DNA from: CAYSYM01 sp964435115
GTDB taxonomy: Bacteria; Chloroflexota; UBA6077; CF-72
Reading direction: 5' to 3'
DNA length: 60,623 nt
Assembly: GCA_964435115.1 (NCBI GenBank)
Contig: CAYSYM010000022.1
Location: forward strand, 1 to 60,623
Shown: positions 7,136 to 15,585 of the stretch, piece by piece
How the letters are laid out: each line of letters opens with the position of its first letter
How positions within the stretch are numbered: position 1 is the stretch's first letter
Notes under the pieces: generated by a model
Told to the model about the DNA's origin: nothing
Databases searched by the model: none
What the model saw: the letters and a program-made list of their open reading frames with translations, nothing else
Position numbers and translations under genes: made by a program

Positions 7136-10100
7136 TCAGGAGAGATGGAGCAGGTGGAGGAGCAAGGTGAGGCTGGTACGCAGCAGGTGGAGCAGGAGCG
7201 TGAGGCTGGTACGCAGCAGGTGGAGCAGGAGCGTGAGGCTGGTGCGCAGCAGGCTCAGGCCCCGCAGCGCCAGGGTGGCCAGCCACAGACGGCCGCGCCT
7301 GGTGCTCACGGTGGCCACCAGGGCCAGCGTCCCGGCCAGGCCTGCCGCCAGGGAGAGGAGGCTGGACGGGTCGAGCAGTGACCAGAGGCTGGCGAAGCCG
7401 CCGCCCACCGTCCGGCCGGTGATCCGCTGGCCCGGCATCCACGGTGACCCGGGATCCGGGTCGGCGCCCCACAGGTTCACCCAGGCCCAGGCCGCCTGCG
7501 GCTCGGCCTGGCTGGCCGCGGGTGGGACGGCGGGCTCGGCCCGGCCGCCGGGCAGGGCGCCTCCGCGGCCGCCGGCGGCCTGCCGGCTCACCAGGAGGCG
7601 GGGCATCGGCAGCCCGTCGACATCCGGCCAGGCGGCGACCTGGAACCCGTCGCCGTCGATAGTGACGCGCGTGTCGGCGCGCTGCGGCTTGAACCCGGGC
7701 ATGAGCGGCCGCAGCCGGTTCGGCCACAGGCCCCAGAAGTCGACGCGGTAGATCAGCCCGGGTGCCGCCGGAGCCGCGCTCGGCCCCTGGCGTGGCCCGC
7801 CGCCGGTGGTCCGGGGTTGCCGGTCGCCGGCGCCGGGCGTCGTCGTCGGGTTCGACCGCGGCGTCGGGGTCGGGGTGGGCGTGGCGTTGGCGCCGGCGAA
7901 CCCCGTCTCTGCCACTGCCTGGCCCGTCTGGCGGAAGACGTAGGTGGAGACGTTGGTGGCGTTGCTGGTGCCGCCAGGGTTGAGCACGCCGCTGAACTGG
8001 CTGTTGAGGGCGAGGATCTCGGTCTGGCTGCCCTCGGCCAGGGCGCTGCCGGACGTGGCGTGGGTGCCCGTGTCGGTCGCCACCCCCTCCTCCGGCGGCT
8101 CTGCCCCGGCGCCTGCCGTCCTTGGCGTCGGCGTGGCCAGCCCGGGCAGCTGGCCGTTCGTCAGCAGCTGGCCGACCCAAGGTGGTGGGGTGAGCGCGAG
8201 GGTCGCCTGTCCGGTGGCGGCCGCACCCTCGGCCGACCCGCCGGTGCTGGCGATCTGCGCGGAGCCGACCCCGACGTTGGCCATGCTGCCGACCGCCAGC
8301 GCGTTGCCGCTGCGGGTCGAGCTGGACGGTCCGGTCGCCGAAGGGGCGGTGGCGGCAGTCGTCGAGCTCGTCGTGGTGGAGCTCGGGCCGTCCCGGCTGG
8401 TGCCGGTCGCCGCCGACGCCGACGTGACGCTCGCCGAGCCGGCGCTGGTGGCGTTGCCAGACGCCGCGCCGGCGAGGCCGATGTTCGTGATCCGGGTCAG
8501 CAGGTTGATGATGACGGTGATCGGCGCGTAGTTGTCGCCATCCACCTGGACGTCGGCACGCGCGCCGAGCCTGACGTCGTTCTGGGCGCGCAGGCCAACG
8601 GCGCGCGCCGCGCCACTGGTTGCACTGGCGCCGCCCGCCGAGCCGTCGTCACCAGCCGCGCCGGTGGCCTGCACGTCGCCGGAGACGGCCATGCCCAGCC
8701 CGCCGTTGAACAGCTCGGCCACCAGCTCGATGATCACCGTGATCGGGTTGCGGTTGTCCCCCTGGACGCGCACGCTGGTCGAGGCGCTCAGCTCGACGGT
8801 GTTCTTCACCTCGGCGCCCACGGCGTCGGCGTTGCCGCTGCTCGCGGCCGCCACGCCGGCGCCGGCGGTCGTCGTCGCTCCGCCGGGCTGGCGGCCGGTC
8901 GCCGCGGCGTTGCCCGAGGCGGCCCCGGCGCCGCCGAGGTTCAGGATCTGGGTCACCGTATTGATGAGCACGCTGATCACGCCGTAGTTGTGGCCGGCCA
9001 CGGCCACGTGGACCGCGGCGTCCGTCTGGACGCGGTTCTGCGCCTCCAGGCCGGTCGCCTCGGCCGCGCCGCTGGCGGCGCTGGTCACGCCCTGCTGGCG
9101 CACCGCGATCGCCTGGCCGCTCGGGGTGGGGGTGCCGTTCGCCTGCGCGCCCGTAGGGGATGGCGCGGGCACCGGCGAGGGGCAGGCGGCGCCGGCGCAG
9201 GCGGGGCCGGACTCCGCGCTGGCGGTGCCGATGGTCGTCGTCGTGGTCTTCAGGCTGGTCTTCACCTCGGTGGTGGCCGTGGCGCCGGGCGTCCCGGCCG
9301 GCAGCGTGAGCGTCTGCTCCGCGCTGCTGGCCACGCTGTTGTCGGCCTTCAGGCCGGTGGCGCTGGCCGCCGTGCTCTCGGCCGGCACCGGCGTGCCCAT
9401 CGCCTGGGCGACAGCCGGGGTCCCCAGTGGGGCGGCCATGGCCGTGGCGTTGCCCGACCAGGCGCCGGCCGCGCCGGCATTGGCGATGCTGACCTGGTTG
9501 CGAGCGGTGACGCCCACCGGCGCCTGGCTGCCGCCCGCCACCTGCACCGAGGCCCGCGCGCTGTTGGACACCAGGTTCTGCGCCTTCACGCCGTCGGCCG
9601 TCGCCGCGCCACTGCTGGCGGCGGTCTGGTTCCCGCCGCTCGTCGCCTCGGTGCCCGGTGGCGGGGTGGCCGCGACCGCGACACCACTCTGGGCCAGGCC
9701 CTGGCCGGCGTCCGTGACCGTGCCCCGGTTCTCGTTGGTCGCCGAGGCATCGCTGGGGCCGCCCGTCGTCACGCTGGCGTTCTGCGCGTTGAGGAGCAGG
9801 TTCTGGCTCTGCTCGCCCTGGGCGGCCGTATCGCCCGTCCGGGCGGTGGTGGACGGCTCGCCGCCACCCGCCGTGCCGGACGTGGGCGCGGCCTGCGTGG
9901 TGGCCGCGGTGGCGTCGGACGTCGGGCTCGGCGTGGGCGGGGGAGTGGGTGTGGGTGTGGGTGTGGGTGTGGGTGTGGGTGTGGGTGTGGGTGTGGGTGT
10001 GGGCGTCGCCTCGGTCGCCACCTCCGCGGTCGGGCTCGCCTGGGTCTGGGTCACGCCCTGGGCGGTGGCCGTGCTGGACGGCGACGGGCTGGGCGTCGGC

Positions 10101-10663
10101 GATGGGACAGGCGTGGCGGTGCCAGTGGCGCTGGAGGACGAGGACGAGGACGACGACGACGTGGTGAAGGTCTGCTCGGAGCTCGTCGTGGCGGTGGCGG
10201 TGGCGCCCGGGCCGGTGGTGGCCGTGGGCGAGGGCACGGCGGTGCTCTGGCTCGTCGGCGCGCTGGTGGGCGCGTTCGTCGGAGCCGCGGTGCTCTCGCT
10301 CGTCGGCGCGCTCGTCGGCGCCGGGGTGCTCTGGCTGGTGGGCGCACTGGTGGGCGCACTGGTGGGGGCGCTCGTGGGGGCGCTCGTCGGCGCGTTCGTC
10401 GGAGCGCTCGTCGGGGCGCTCGTGGGTGGGGCCTGCGTCGACTCGGAGCCGCTCGGGCTCGACGAGGTCGGCGCGGGCGTCGCCGTCTGGTCGGTGGACG
10501 CCCGCGCGACAGGCATGGCCGGGACGGCCAGCGGCGCGAACGCCAGGCCGAGCGCGAGCACCACCGCGGCGAGCGTGGAGGCCCACGTGGGGCCGCGGCT
10601 CGGGGGGGTCGGGGCGCCGCGGCGCGCGGCGCGCGCGCGCCAACGAGTTGGTCCGTGGGTCAC
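7136..10663 (-). CDS. giant Pro/Thr/Ser-rich repeat surface protein (1175 aa)
   Basis: An exported protein of 1175 residues starting at GTG 10663 (GAGGAGG five bases upstream). A signal peptide (about 25-57, LAAVVLALGLAFAPLAVPAMPVARA) leads into about 200 residues of PTSAPTSAPT, poly-Ser and PTPTPT stalk. From about 270 to 880 the chain is built of Asn/Ala/Gly-rich units of the type GLxAQNxVxxxAxxxVQVxGDN. Three of these contain a nearly identical core (NYGVISVLIN, NRNPITVIIEL, NYAPITVIINLL) spaced 75-80 residues, suggesting a solenoid with Asn ladders. Residues 960-1090 form a separate domain (YRVDFWGLWPNRLRPLMPGF). The C-terminus has a membrane segment (LLSLAAGLAGTLALVATV) and tandem LLRTSLTLLLH units. 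I do not recognise the family; it is probably a stalked, membrane-anchored surface fibre. Confidence 0.8.
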   Translation of the reverse strand: MTHGPTRWRARAARRGAPTPPSRGPTWASTLAAVVLALGLAFAPLAVPAMPVARASTDQTATPAPTSSSPSGSESTQAPPTSAPTSAPTNAPTSAPTSAPTSAPTSAPTSQSTPAPTSAPTSESTAAPTNAPTSAPTSQSTAVPSPTATTGPGATATATTSSEQTFTTSSSSSSSSSSATGTATPVPSPTPSPSPSSTATAQGVTQTQASPTAEVATEATPTPTPTPTPTPTPTPTPTPTPPPTPSPTSDATAATTQAAPTSGTAGGGEPSTTARTGDTAAQGEQSQNLLLNAQNASVTTGGPSDASATNENRGTVTDAGQGLAQSGVAVAATPPPGTEATSGGNQTAASSGAATADGVKAQNLVSNSARASVQVAGGSQAPVGVTARNQVSIANAGAAGAWSGNATAMAAPLGTPAVAQAMGTPVPAESTAASATGLKADNSVASSAEQTLTLPAGTPGATATTEVKTSLKTTTTTIGTASAESGPACAGAACPSPVPAPSPTGAQANGTPTPSGQAIAVRQQGVTSAASGAAEATGLEAQNRVQTDAAVHVAVAGHNYGVISVLINTVTQILNLGGAGAASGNAAATGRQPGGATTTAGAGVAAASSGNADAVGAEVKNTVELSASTSVRVQGDNRNPITVIIELVAELFNGGLGMAVSGDVQATGAAGDDGSAGGASATSGAARAVGLRAQNDVRLGARADVQVDGDNYAPITVIINLLTRITNIGLAGAASGNATSAGSASVTSASAATGTSRDGPSSTTTSSTTAATAPSATGPSSSTRSGNALAVGSMANVGVGSAQIASTGGSAEGAAATGQATLALTPPPWVGQLLTNGQLPGLATPTPRTAGAGAEPPEEGVATDTGTHATSGSALAEGSQTEILALNSQFSGVLNPGGTSNATNVSTYVFRQTGQAVAETGFAGANATPTPTPTPRSNPTTTPGAGDRQPRTTGGGPRQGPSAAPAAPGLIYRVDFWGLWPNRLRPLMPGFKPQRADTRVTIDGDGFQVAAWPDVDGLPMPRLLVSRQAAGGRGGALPGGRAEPAVPPAASQAEPQAAWAWVNLWGADPDPGSPWMPGQRITGRTVGGGFASLWSLLDPSSLLSLAAGLAGTLALVATVSTRRGRLWLATLALRGLSLLRTSLTLLLHLLRTSLTLLLHLLRTSLTLLLHLLHLS
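7167..7260. repeat. 33-bp tandem repeat (about 2.8 copies)
   Basis: The unit starting GTGAGGCTGGTACGCAGCAG spans 7167-7199, repeats identically at 7200-7232 and again, diverged, at 7233-7260. It lies in the last codons of the giant protein and encodes LLRTSLTLLLH units. Being a multiple of three, copy-number changes keep the frame. Confidence 0.9.
9945..10003. repeat. GTGGGT hexamer microsatellite
   Basis: About ten copies of a 6-bp unit (GTGGGT on the plus strand) encode a PTPTPT run in the giant protein. Slippage here would change stalk length by two residues per unit without a frameshift. Confidence 0.9.
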
Positions 10664-10772
10664 TGCATCCTCCTCGCTATGCGCCTGCAATGCCGCTGGT
10701 GGGGTCCCCGCTCGTGGGGAGGGCGCGATGGACCGCGGGCGGGCGCGGGCGGGCGTCGTCGGGCCAGCCGCT

Positions 10773-11393
10773 TCACTGGCCGGCTCCGATGCTGACGCGC
10801 GTCGCGCCGTTTTCAGAGACGATCTGGACGGAGATGGTGCGCCCCGGCCCGGCGGGTCCGCCGCCGGTGCTCACGACCAGGCGCGAGCTCGCGCGGCCGG
10901 TCGTCACGCCGGCTGGCTGGGGCGGGACCTTCACGGTCAGGTCAGCGCACCCGTCCGGGCGACTGACCAGGCGGGCGCTGAAGCCGCGCCCGGCGATGAG
11001 CTGCTCCAGGGCGCGCTCGGTCTGGGGATCGGGCGTGCCGCAGAGGCGGAAAGTCGCCTGGAGGGCGGCCGGGTCCGGGGCCGGGTCGGGCTGGGTGAGC
11101 ACGCTGCTGCTGCCCGGCGTGCCCTGGTCCGCCGCTGGCGGCGGCTCGCACGGCACGTCGACGTGCAGCCCGGCCTCGTCGGTCGGGAGCGCCGCGTCGG
11201 CGCCGGCGGCCGGTTCGGCGGGCGCCACCTCGGTCGGCTCCCAGGCGGTCGCCTGCTCCTCGATGATCGGGGCCTCGGGCTCGGGGGTGTCGGCCGTGGC
11301 GGCGCCGCGGACGACGGGCACCGCCATGGCCAGCAGGGCGATCGATGCGAGCGTCACGCCCCACGCGCGTAGACTCTTCGCTTCGAGCCGCAT
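10773..11393 (-). CDS. exported protein of unknown function (206 aa)
   Basis: A 206-residue protein with a clear signal peptide (KSLRAWGVTLASIALLAMAVPVVRGAATA, 6-34). An acidic Pro/Glu/Ala linker (35-80) follows, then a C-terminal region (about 80-206) with four Cys (VPCEPPP, FRLCGTP, DGCADL) and a beta-rich end (RTISVQIVSENGATRVSIGAGQ). I recognise no family. It lies between the Gly/Asn-rich protein at 11516 and the giant protein at 10663 on the same strand, so it is probably part of the same surface assembly. A strong hairpin separates it from the upstream gene, so it may have its own promoter. Confidence 0.7.
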   Translation of the reverse strand: MRLEAKSLRAWGVTLASIALLAMAVPVVRGAATADTPEPEAPIIEEQATAWEPTEVAPAEPAAGADAALPTDEAGLHVDVPCEPPPAADQGTPGSSSVLTQPDPAPDPAALQATFRLCGTPDPQTERALEQLIAGRGFSARLVSRPDGCADLTVKVPPQPAGVTTGRASSRLVVSTGGGPAGPGRTISVQIVSENGATRVSIGAGQ

Positions 11394-11456
11394 GAGTGGC
11401 TCTCCTGGCTAGGGGGGAGAGGGTGTGATGGGCGGTCGTTCGGTGTGGCGAGGGGA

Positions 11457-11483
11457 GCCGGCCCCGTCCTCCCCGGGGCCGGC
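11457..11483 (-). terminator. GC-rich hairpin after the Gly/Asn-rich gene
   Basis: Arms GCCGGCCCCG (11457-11466) and CGGGGCCGGC (11474-11483) pair perfectly over 10 bp with a seven-base loop, about 30 bases after the stop at 11516. There is no T-tract, as is common in high-GC genomes. Confidence 0.6.
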
Positions 11484-11515
11484 CGCTCGCCGTCTGCCTG
11501 GCCGTCCTGGCCCTG

Positions 11516-12934
11516 TTACGGGCCGGGCAGCAGGAGTACGCGGATGCGGTTGTTCTCCATGTTGTTCCAGGCGGTTGGATCGCCACCGCCAACCGACTGG
11601 CCCTGGGTGGCGTGCTGGTCCGACGTGTTGCCCTGCGTCGTTCCAGCCGTGTTGCCGGCCGACTGCGAGGGCATCAGCTCCTGGCGGACGTTCGGGGTGG
11701 CGGTCTGGGTGCTGCTCACGTTCGTGGTCGCCGAGGGCGGCGCGTTGTTCACCGCCTGGCCCGTAGTGGCAGTCCCGTTGCCACCGGTCTGGACGCCCAC
11801 GTTGAGCGTGTTGCCCGACGTGCCGCCCGAGACCACGGCGTTGCTCACGTTCAGCCCGGTGACCCCGTTGTTCTCGAGGCCGTTGCCCTGGGCGACGTCG
11901 CCGACGTTCCCGCCATTGCCGGCCGTGGCCGTGCCGCTGGCGTTCCCGTTGTTGCCGTTGGTCGTCGCCGCGCCGGCTCTTGCGTTCGCCACGCCGCTCT
12001 CCATGCCGGCGGTCGCGTTGGCCGTGTTGCGGGCGTTGCCACCGTCGCCGCCGGTCGCCGTGCCGGTGACGTTGCTGATGTCACCGCCGCGGGCGCCGCC
12101 ACCCGTGCCGCCAGCCCCGCCGTTGGCGCCGAAGGCCGCCGTGTTACCGACGCCGCCGGCGTTGCCGACGTTGGCGTCGGTGTTGCTGGTGTTATTGCTG
12201 CCGCCGCCGCCGCCACTGGAGCTCGCGTCGTTGCTGCCGCCGTAGCCGCCGTCGGCGCTGCCACCCTCGCCACCGTGGCCGGTGCGCAGGTTGCCGTCGA
12301 TGCCGTCGCTCGTGCCGCCGCCGTCACCGCCGCGGCCGCCCGCCAGCGCCAGGGCGTTCCCATTACCGTCGCCACCCCAGGCGCCGGCCGAGGCGTCGGC
12401 GTTGCCGTTGCGGTTGCCGCCGTTCGACTCCTGGTACGCGTCCGAGCTGCCAGCGGTGATGGAGTTGTCGCCGCGGACCTCGGCGTTCGAGCTGCCGGTG
12501 TTGATGCTGGAGGTGGCGTCACCCCGGGCGTTGGCCGAGGAGCGCTGGTCCGCCCCGACCTCGACCCGGGTGAGGTTGCCCAGCGCCACGGCGAAGCCGC
12601 TGTCGGCCGAGCTGGTGGCGGTGGCGCGGTTGTTGTTCTGGGTGTTGTCGTTGCGCGCCGGCGCGTTGACGCCCTGGCGGTTGGTCAGGTCCTGGTGGAG
12701 GTCCTGGTTCGTCCGGGCGTTGTTCCGGTTGGTGGCATCCTGGCTTACGTCCTGGCTGCCGCTGGCGCGGTCGATCGCCACGGCGCACTGCGAGGCGATC
12801 GAGTCGCTGCAGGTGCGGCGCAGCTCGATGTTGCTAGCCAGCGCTCCGGCCGGCAGCGCCAGCGCCACCACCAGGCTGGTGGCCGAGAGGCCGGCCACCG
12901 CGCGCCGGAGGAGCGTGCTGCGAGAGAGACTCAT
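11516..12934 (-). CDS. Gly/Asn-rich exported surface protein, paralogue 1
   Basis: A 472-residue exported protein, start ATG 12934 with AGGAG nine bases upstream. A signal peptide (LLRRAVAGLSATSLVVALALPAGALA, to about residue 34) is followed by a conserved N-terminal motif NIELRRTCSDSIASQCAVAID with two Cys. Then come an Asn/Gln/Asp-rich segment (NTQNNNRATATSSADSGFAVALGN) and a long GGxGG/GGN-rich region (about 190-400). It ends AWNNMENNRIRVLLLPGP. Composition resembles PE_PGRS-like or silk-like proteins. It has the same order of segments as the neighbouring paralogue at 13070 and is clearly its duplicate. No enzymatic motif is present; a structural role in the envelope or matrix is likely. 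Confidence 0.85.
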   Translation of the reverse strand: MSLSRSTLLRRAVAGLSATSLVVALALPAGALASNIELRRTCSDSIASQCAVAIDRASGSQDVSQDATNRNNARTNQDLHQDLTNRQGVNAPARNDNTQNNNRATATSSADSGFAVALGNLTRVEVGADQRSSANARGDATSSINTGSSNAEVRGDNSITAGSSDAYQESNGGNRNGNADASAGAWGGDGNGNALALAGGRGGDGGGTSDGIDGNLRTGHGGEGGSADGGYGGSNDASSSGGGGGSNNTSNTDANVGNAGGVGNTAAFGANGGAGGTGGGARGGDISNVTGTATGGDGGNARNTANATAGMESGVANARAGAATTNGNNGNASGTATAGNGGNVGDVAQGNGLENNGVTGLNVSNAVVSGGTSGNTLNVGVQTGGNGTATTGQAVNNAPPSATTNVSSTQTATPNVRQELMPSQSAGNTAGTTQGNTSDQHATQGQSVGGGDPTAWNNMENNRIRVLLLPGP

Positions 12935-12983
12935 GTGAGCGATCTCCTGTCTGGTTCGTGAGGGTTCCGGGGGTCGGGCCGCT

Positions 12984-13032
12984 GGGAGCCAGCCGAGCTG
13001 CTGGCCTGGGCCGGTGCGACCGGCTGGCTCCC
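12984..13032 (-). terminator. 12-bp perfect stem between the two Gly/Asn-rich genes
   Basis: GGGAGCCAGCCG (12984-12995) pairs perfectly with CGGCTGGCTCCC (13021-13032) around a 25-base loop. It lies about 40 bases after the stop of the upstream paralogue and before the next ribosome binding site, so it is either a terminator or an mRNA-stabilising structure. Confidence 0.55.
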
Positions 13033-13069
13033 GCGCGCCTGACGCCGCGTGCTGGCGTCCCGCGCCGCC

Positions 13070-14479
13070 TTACGGCGCGAGCCGCACGCGGATGCGGTTG
13101 TTCTCCATGTTGTTCCAGGCGGTCGTCGGGCCGCCGACCGACTGGCCCTGCCAGGCGTCCTGGTTCGAGCTGTTGCTCTGGTCGGTCGTGGCCGTGTTGC
13201 CGGCCGACTGCGAGGGCATCAGCATCTGGCTGACGTTCGGGTTGGCGGTCTGGCTGCTGCTCACCGTGGTGGTCGCCGTCGGCGCCGCGTTGTTCACTGC
13301 GTCGCCGCTGGTGGCCCGGGCGTCGCCACCGGTCTGGACGCCCACGTTGAGCGTGTTGCCGGAGACGCCACCGCTGACGAAGGCGTTGCTCTCGTTGCCG
13401 CCGGTCAGCCCGTTGTTGACGAGCGCGTTGCCCTGGCTGACGGCGCCGACATCGCCACCGCGCCCGGCCGTGGCCGTGCCGCTGGCGTTGCCGTTGTCGC
13501 CGTTGGTCGTGGCCGTGCCAGCGTTCGCGTTCGCCACGCCGCTCTCAGCGCCGCCGGTAGCCGTGGCCGCGTTGCCGGCGTTCCCGCCGGCGCCGCCGGT
13601 CGCGGTGCCGGAGACCGGGCCGATGTCGCCGCCGCGGGCGTTGCCACCCGTGCCGCCGTTGGCGCCGTTGGCGCCGAAGGCGGCCGTGTCGCCCACGCCG
13701 CCGGCGTTGCCGACGTTGGCATTGGAGTTGCCACTGTTGCCGCTGCCGCCGCTGCCGCCGGTGGAGGTGGCGGTGTTGCTGCCGCCGCCGCCGCCGTCGG
13801 CGTCGCCGCCGTGGCCGCCGTGGCCGGTGCGCAGGTTGCCGTCGATGCCGTCGCTCGTGCTGCCGCCGTCACCGCCGCGGCCACCGGCCAGCGCCACGGC
13901 GTTGCCGTTCATGCTGCCACCCGAAGCGTCGGCGTTGGCGTTCGCGTTACCGTTGCCGTTGCCGCCGTTCGAGTCCTGGTGCGCGTCCGAGCTGCCGGCG
14001 TTGATGGAGTTGCTGCCGCTGACGCTGGCGTTGGAGTTGCCGGTGTCGATGTGCGAGTCGGCGTTCCCGTTGGCGTTGGCGCTCGAGCTCTGGCTGGCGT
14101 CCACGCCGACGAGGGTGATGTTGCCCAGCGCCACGGCGAAGCCGCTATCGGCCGAGCTGGTGGCGGTGGCGCGGTTGTTGTTCTGCGTGTTGTTGTTCCG
14201 CGCCGGCGCGTCCACGACCTGGCGATTGGTCATCGTCTGGTCCAGGCTCTGGTCCGTGTGGGCGTCGTTGGAGTTGTGCGCGTCCTGGCTGATGTCCTGG
14301 CTGCCGCGGGCGCGGTCGATCGCCACGGCGCACTGCGAGGCGATCGAGTCGCTGCAGGTGCGGCGCAGCTCGATGTTGCTGGCCAGCGCCCCGGCTGGCA
14401 GCGCCAGCGCCACCACGAGCGAGCCAGCCGAGATGCCCGCCACGGCTCGCCTGAGAAGCTTGCTCCGAGTGAGACTCAT
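13070..14479 (-). CDS. Gly/Asn-rich exported surface protein, paralogue 2
   Basis: A 469-residue protein that parallels the gene at 11516 along its length: signal peptide (KLLRRAVAGISAGSLVVALA), NIELRRTCSDSIASQC, the NTQNNNRATATSSADSGF segment, a GGxGG-rich body and the ending AWNNMENNRIRVRLAP. I chose ATG 14479 (AAGGGA about nine bases upstream), because this aligns with the paralogue start; the open frame continues another 52 codons upstream without signal-peptide features. It is the first gene of the minus-strand surface-protein run. A phased-repeat promoter about 330 bases upstream suggests it is regulated together with the polysaccharide genes. Confidence 0.86.
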   Translation of the reverse strand: MSLTRSKLLRRAVAGISAGSLVVALALPAGALASNIELRRTCSDSIASQCAVAIDRARGSQDISQDAHNSNDAHTDQSLDQTMTNRQVVDAPARNNNTQNNNRATATSSADSGFAVALGNITLVGVDASQSSSANANGNADSHIDTGNSNASVSGSNSINAGSSDAHQDSNGGNGNGNANANADASGGSMNGNAVALAGGRGGDGGSTSDGIDGNLRTGHGGHGGDADGGGGGSNTATSTGGSGGSGNSGNSNANVGNAGGVGDTAAFGANGANGGTGGNARGGDIGPVSGTATGGAGGNAGNAATATGGAESGVANANAGTATTNGDNGNASGTATAGRGGDVGAVSQGNALVNNGLTGGNESNAFVSGGVSGNTLNVGVQTGGDARATSGDAVNNAAPTATTTVSSSQTANPNVSQMLMPSQSAGNTATTDQSNSSNQDAWQGQSVGGPTTAWNNMENNRIRVRLAP

Positions 14480-14807
14480 GTGAGAGATTCCCTTCGATGG
14501 GTGTCGGTTGTGGGTGACGAGGCCGGGGGCGCTCCACGCGCCACCCGGGCGCCCGATGGAACCATCGGGTACACATCCATGCCGCCGCGGCAGAGGCGCC
14601 TGGCGCCTACCCGTCGTCTCTGCCGCCCCCATCACCCGGTGGGTCGCGAATCGACAGCCGCTGTGCGTTCACGCGATCACCGCCTTCCTGCCTGAAAGGC
14701 GCCTCGTGGGCCGCGCTCTCCCCACCGAGGCGCCGCCCCGGACGTGCCTTCAGCCTCTGGCCCGCCAAGGACGGGCCGGTGTGCGCCTGGTTCACGCCAC
14801 TGCGCAG
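14480..14807. other. leader region, no gene recognised
   Basis: About 330 bases between the predicted phased-repeat promoter and the Gly/Asn-rich gene. I see no coding sequence and no riboswitch. An unusually long leader is implied if the promoter at 14808-14859 is the one used. Confidence 0.35.
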
Positions 14808-14859
14808 CCTAGGAGCCGCGTGTCTGGGAGTCGTTACCCGCGCGTTGAGAACCCGTTCA
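14808..14859 (-). promoter_or_regulatory. 11-bp phased TNAAC repeats and -10 box before the Gly/Asn-rich operon
   Basis: On the minus strand, TGAAC (14859-14855), TCAAC (14848-14844), GTAAC (14837-14833) and a weaker CAGAC (14826-14822) are phased at 11 bp. Ten bases later is TAGGCT (14813-14808), a TAnnnT -10 hexamer. Orientation matches the downstream gene at 14479. Confidence 0.6.
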
Positions 14860-15013
14860 GATTGCTCACTTATGTCGGGTGCCGGGGAGGGCGCCGGGCG
14901 GCAGGGCAGGCGCTCGTCGCTGGAGCCGCCCGCGCCGCGGCGTTCAGACCCCGCTGCGGCCTGAGCCGTCTCGCGAGCGGCCACGGGCCAGAGGCTCCAT
15001 TTCATCAGTTCCG

Positions 15014-15163
15014 TCACGTCGCGGGTGCCACGGGTCCGCGAGAACCCAGCCGTTCAGTCCCAGCGTGCGCAGACTCGCCAGCGCCTCCGGAGCGAGGTGC
15101 CGCGGGTCCGGGAGAACCCAGCCGTTCAGTCACGTCGCGGGTGCCACGGGTCCGGGAGAACCC
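15014..15163. repeat. three copies of a 35-45 bp direct repeat
   Basis: Units containing GGTGCC(A/G)CGGGTCCG, then GAGAACCC and AGCCGTTCAGTC, occur at about 15014-15059, 15097-15130 and 15130-15163. The last copy runs straight into the palindrome at 15161. Spacing is irregular and there are no spacers of constant length, so this is not a CRISPR array. They belong to the repeat-rich surroundings of the DUF559 gene. Confidence 0.75.
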
Positions 15164-15564
15164 TCTCCCACCGCGGTGGGAGAGGGGAGGGTGAGGGCAG
15201 CCTCGAGGACCTCCAAAGCCGACGTGGGATCGGGCAGCACGTCGTGATCCCAGAAGCGCAGCAGCCGAATCCCACGCTCGGCCAGATACCGGCGACGCAC
15301 CTCATCGGCACGCAGCCGGTCGGGCTCGGCATGCTGCCCCCCATCGAGTTCGATCCCAACTCGAGCTTGCGGGCAGTAGTAGAAGTCGAGAACATACGGT
15401 CCGATCGAGTGCTGACGGCGGAACTTGAACCCTCCGAGCTGGCGCGCGCGCAGGTGGGCCCAGAAGAGCCGCTCCGCGTCCGTCTCCTGGCGCCGAAGCG
15501 CCCGACGCCGCGCCGGTGACGAACCGGGCCGGATCCGTCGACGGTCGCCATCCGCTGCGGACAT
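15130..15564 (-). CDS. DUF559 endonuclease-fold protein (Vsr-like)
   Basis: A 144-residue member of the DUF559 family (COG2852), which has the PD-(D/E)XK fold of very-short-patch-repair endonucleases. Recognisable blocks are RRQETDAERLFWAHLRARQL, KFRRQHSIGPYVLDFYY (catalytic Asp), IELDGGQHAE (catalytic Glu/Asp and Gln-His) and LRFWDHDVL near the end. ATG 15564 is chosen because GAGGG lies about ten bases upstream; a TTG three codons earlier is too close to it. The C-terminal 15 residues are encoded by a palindromic repeat, and a second copy lies just upstream. Substrate and role are unknown; the bracketing palindromes suggest a link between the nuclease and the repeat. Confidence 0.9.
   Translation of the reverse strand: MSAADGDRRRIRPGSSPARRRALRRQETDAERLFWAHLRARQLGGFKFRRQHSIGPYVLDFYYCPQARVGIELDGGQHAEPDRLRADEVRRRYLAERGIRLLRFWDHDVLPDPTSALEVLEAALTLPSPTAVGEGSPGPVAPAT
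15161..15186. repeat. 26-bp perfect palindrome, copy 1
   Basis: CCCTCTCCCACCG followed by its exact reverse complement. It is inside the last codons of the DUF559 gene, where it encodes PSPTAVGEG. The same palindrome lies just upstream of the gene. Confidence 0.92.
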
Positions 15565-15585
15565 CGGGGGCAAGCCCTCACCCAG

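Noticed and set aside
9945..10003. GTGGGT run as a regulatory G-quadruplex
   Set aside because: It lies inside a coding region and encodes a PTPTPT stalk, which fully explains it; any DNA structure would be secondary.
7817..10795. A very long open frame (over 990 codons) on the plus strand opposite the giant protein gene
   Set aside because: It is Arg/Gly-rich shadow coding caused by the GC-rich repeats. The minus-strand frame has a signal peptide, a ribosome binding site and repeat logic.
12282..14483. Long plus-strand frames opposite the two Gly/Asn-rich genes (Pro/Leu-rich)
   Set aside because: They are complements of Gly/Asn codons. The paralogy, signal peptides and ribosome binding sites support the minus strand.
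14845..14873. A plus-strand sigma-70 promoter, TTGAGA-17-ACTTAT
   Set aside because: No plus-strand gene lies downstream. The TTGA is better explained as part of the phased TNAAC array read on the other strand.
15014..15163. Possible CRISPR array from the repeated units
   Set aside because: Only three units, irregular spacing (83 and 33 bases), no constant spacer length, and no cas genes nearby.
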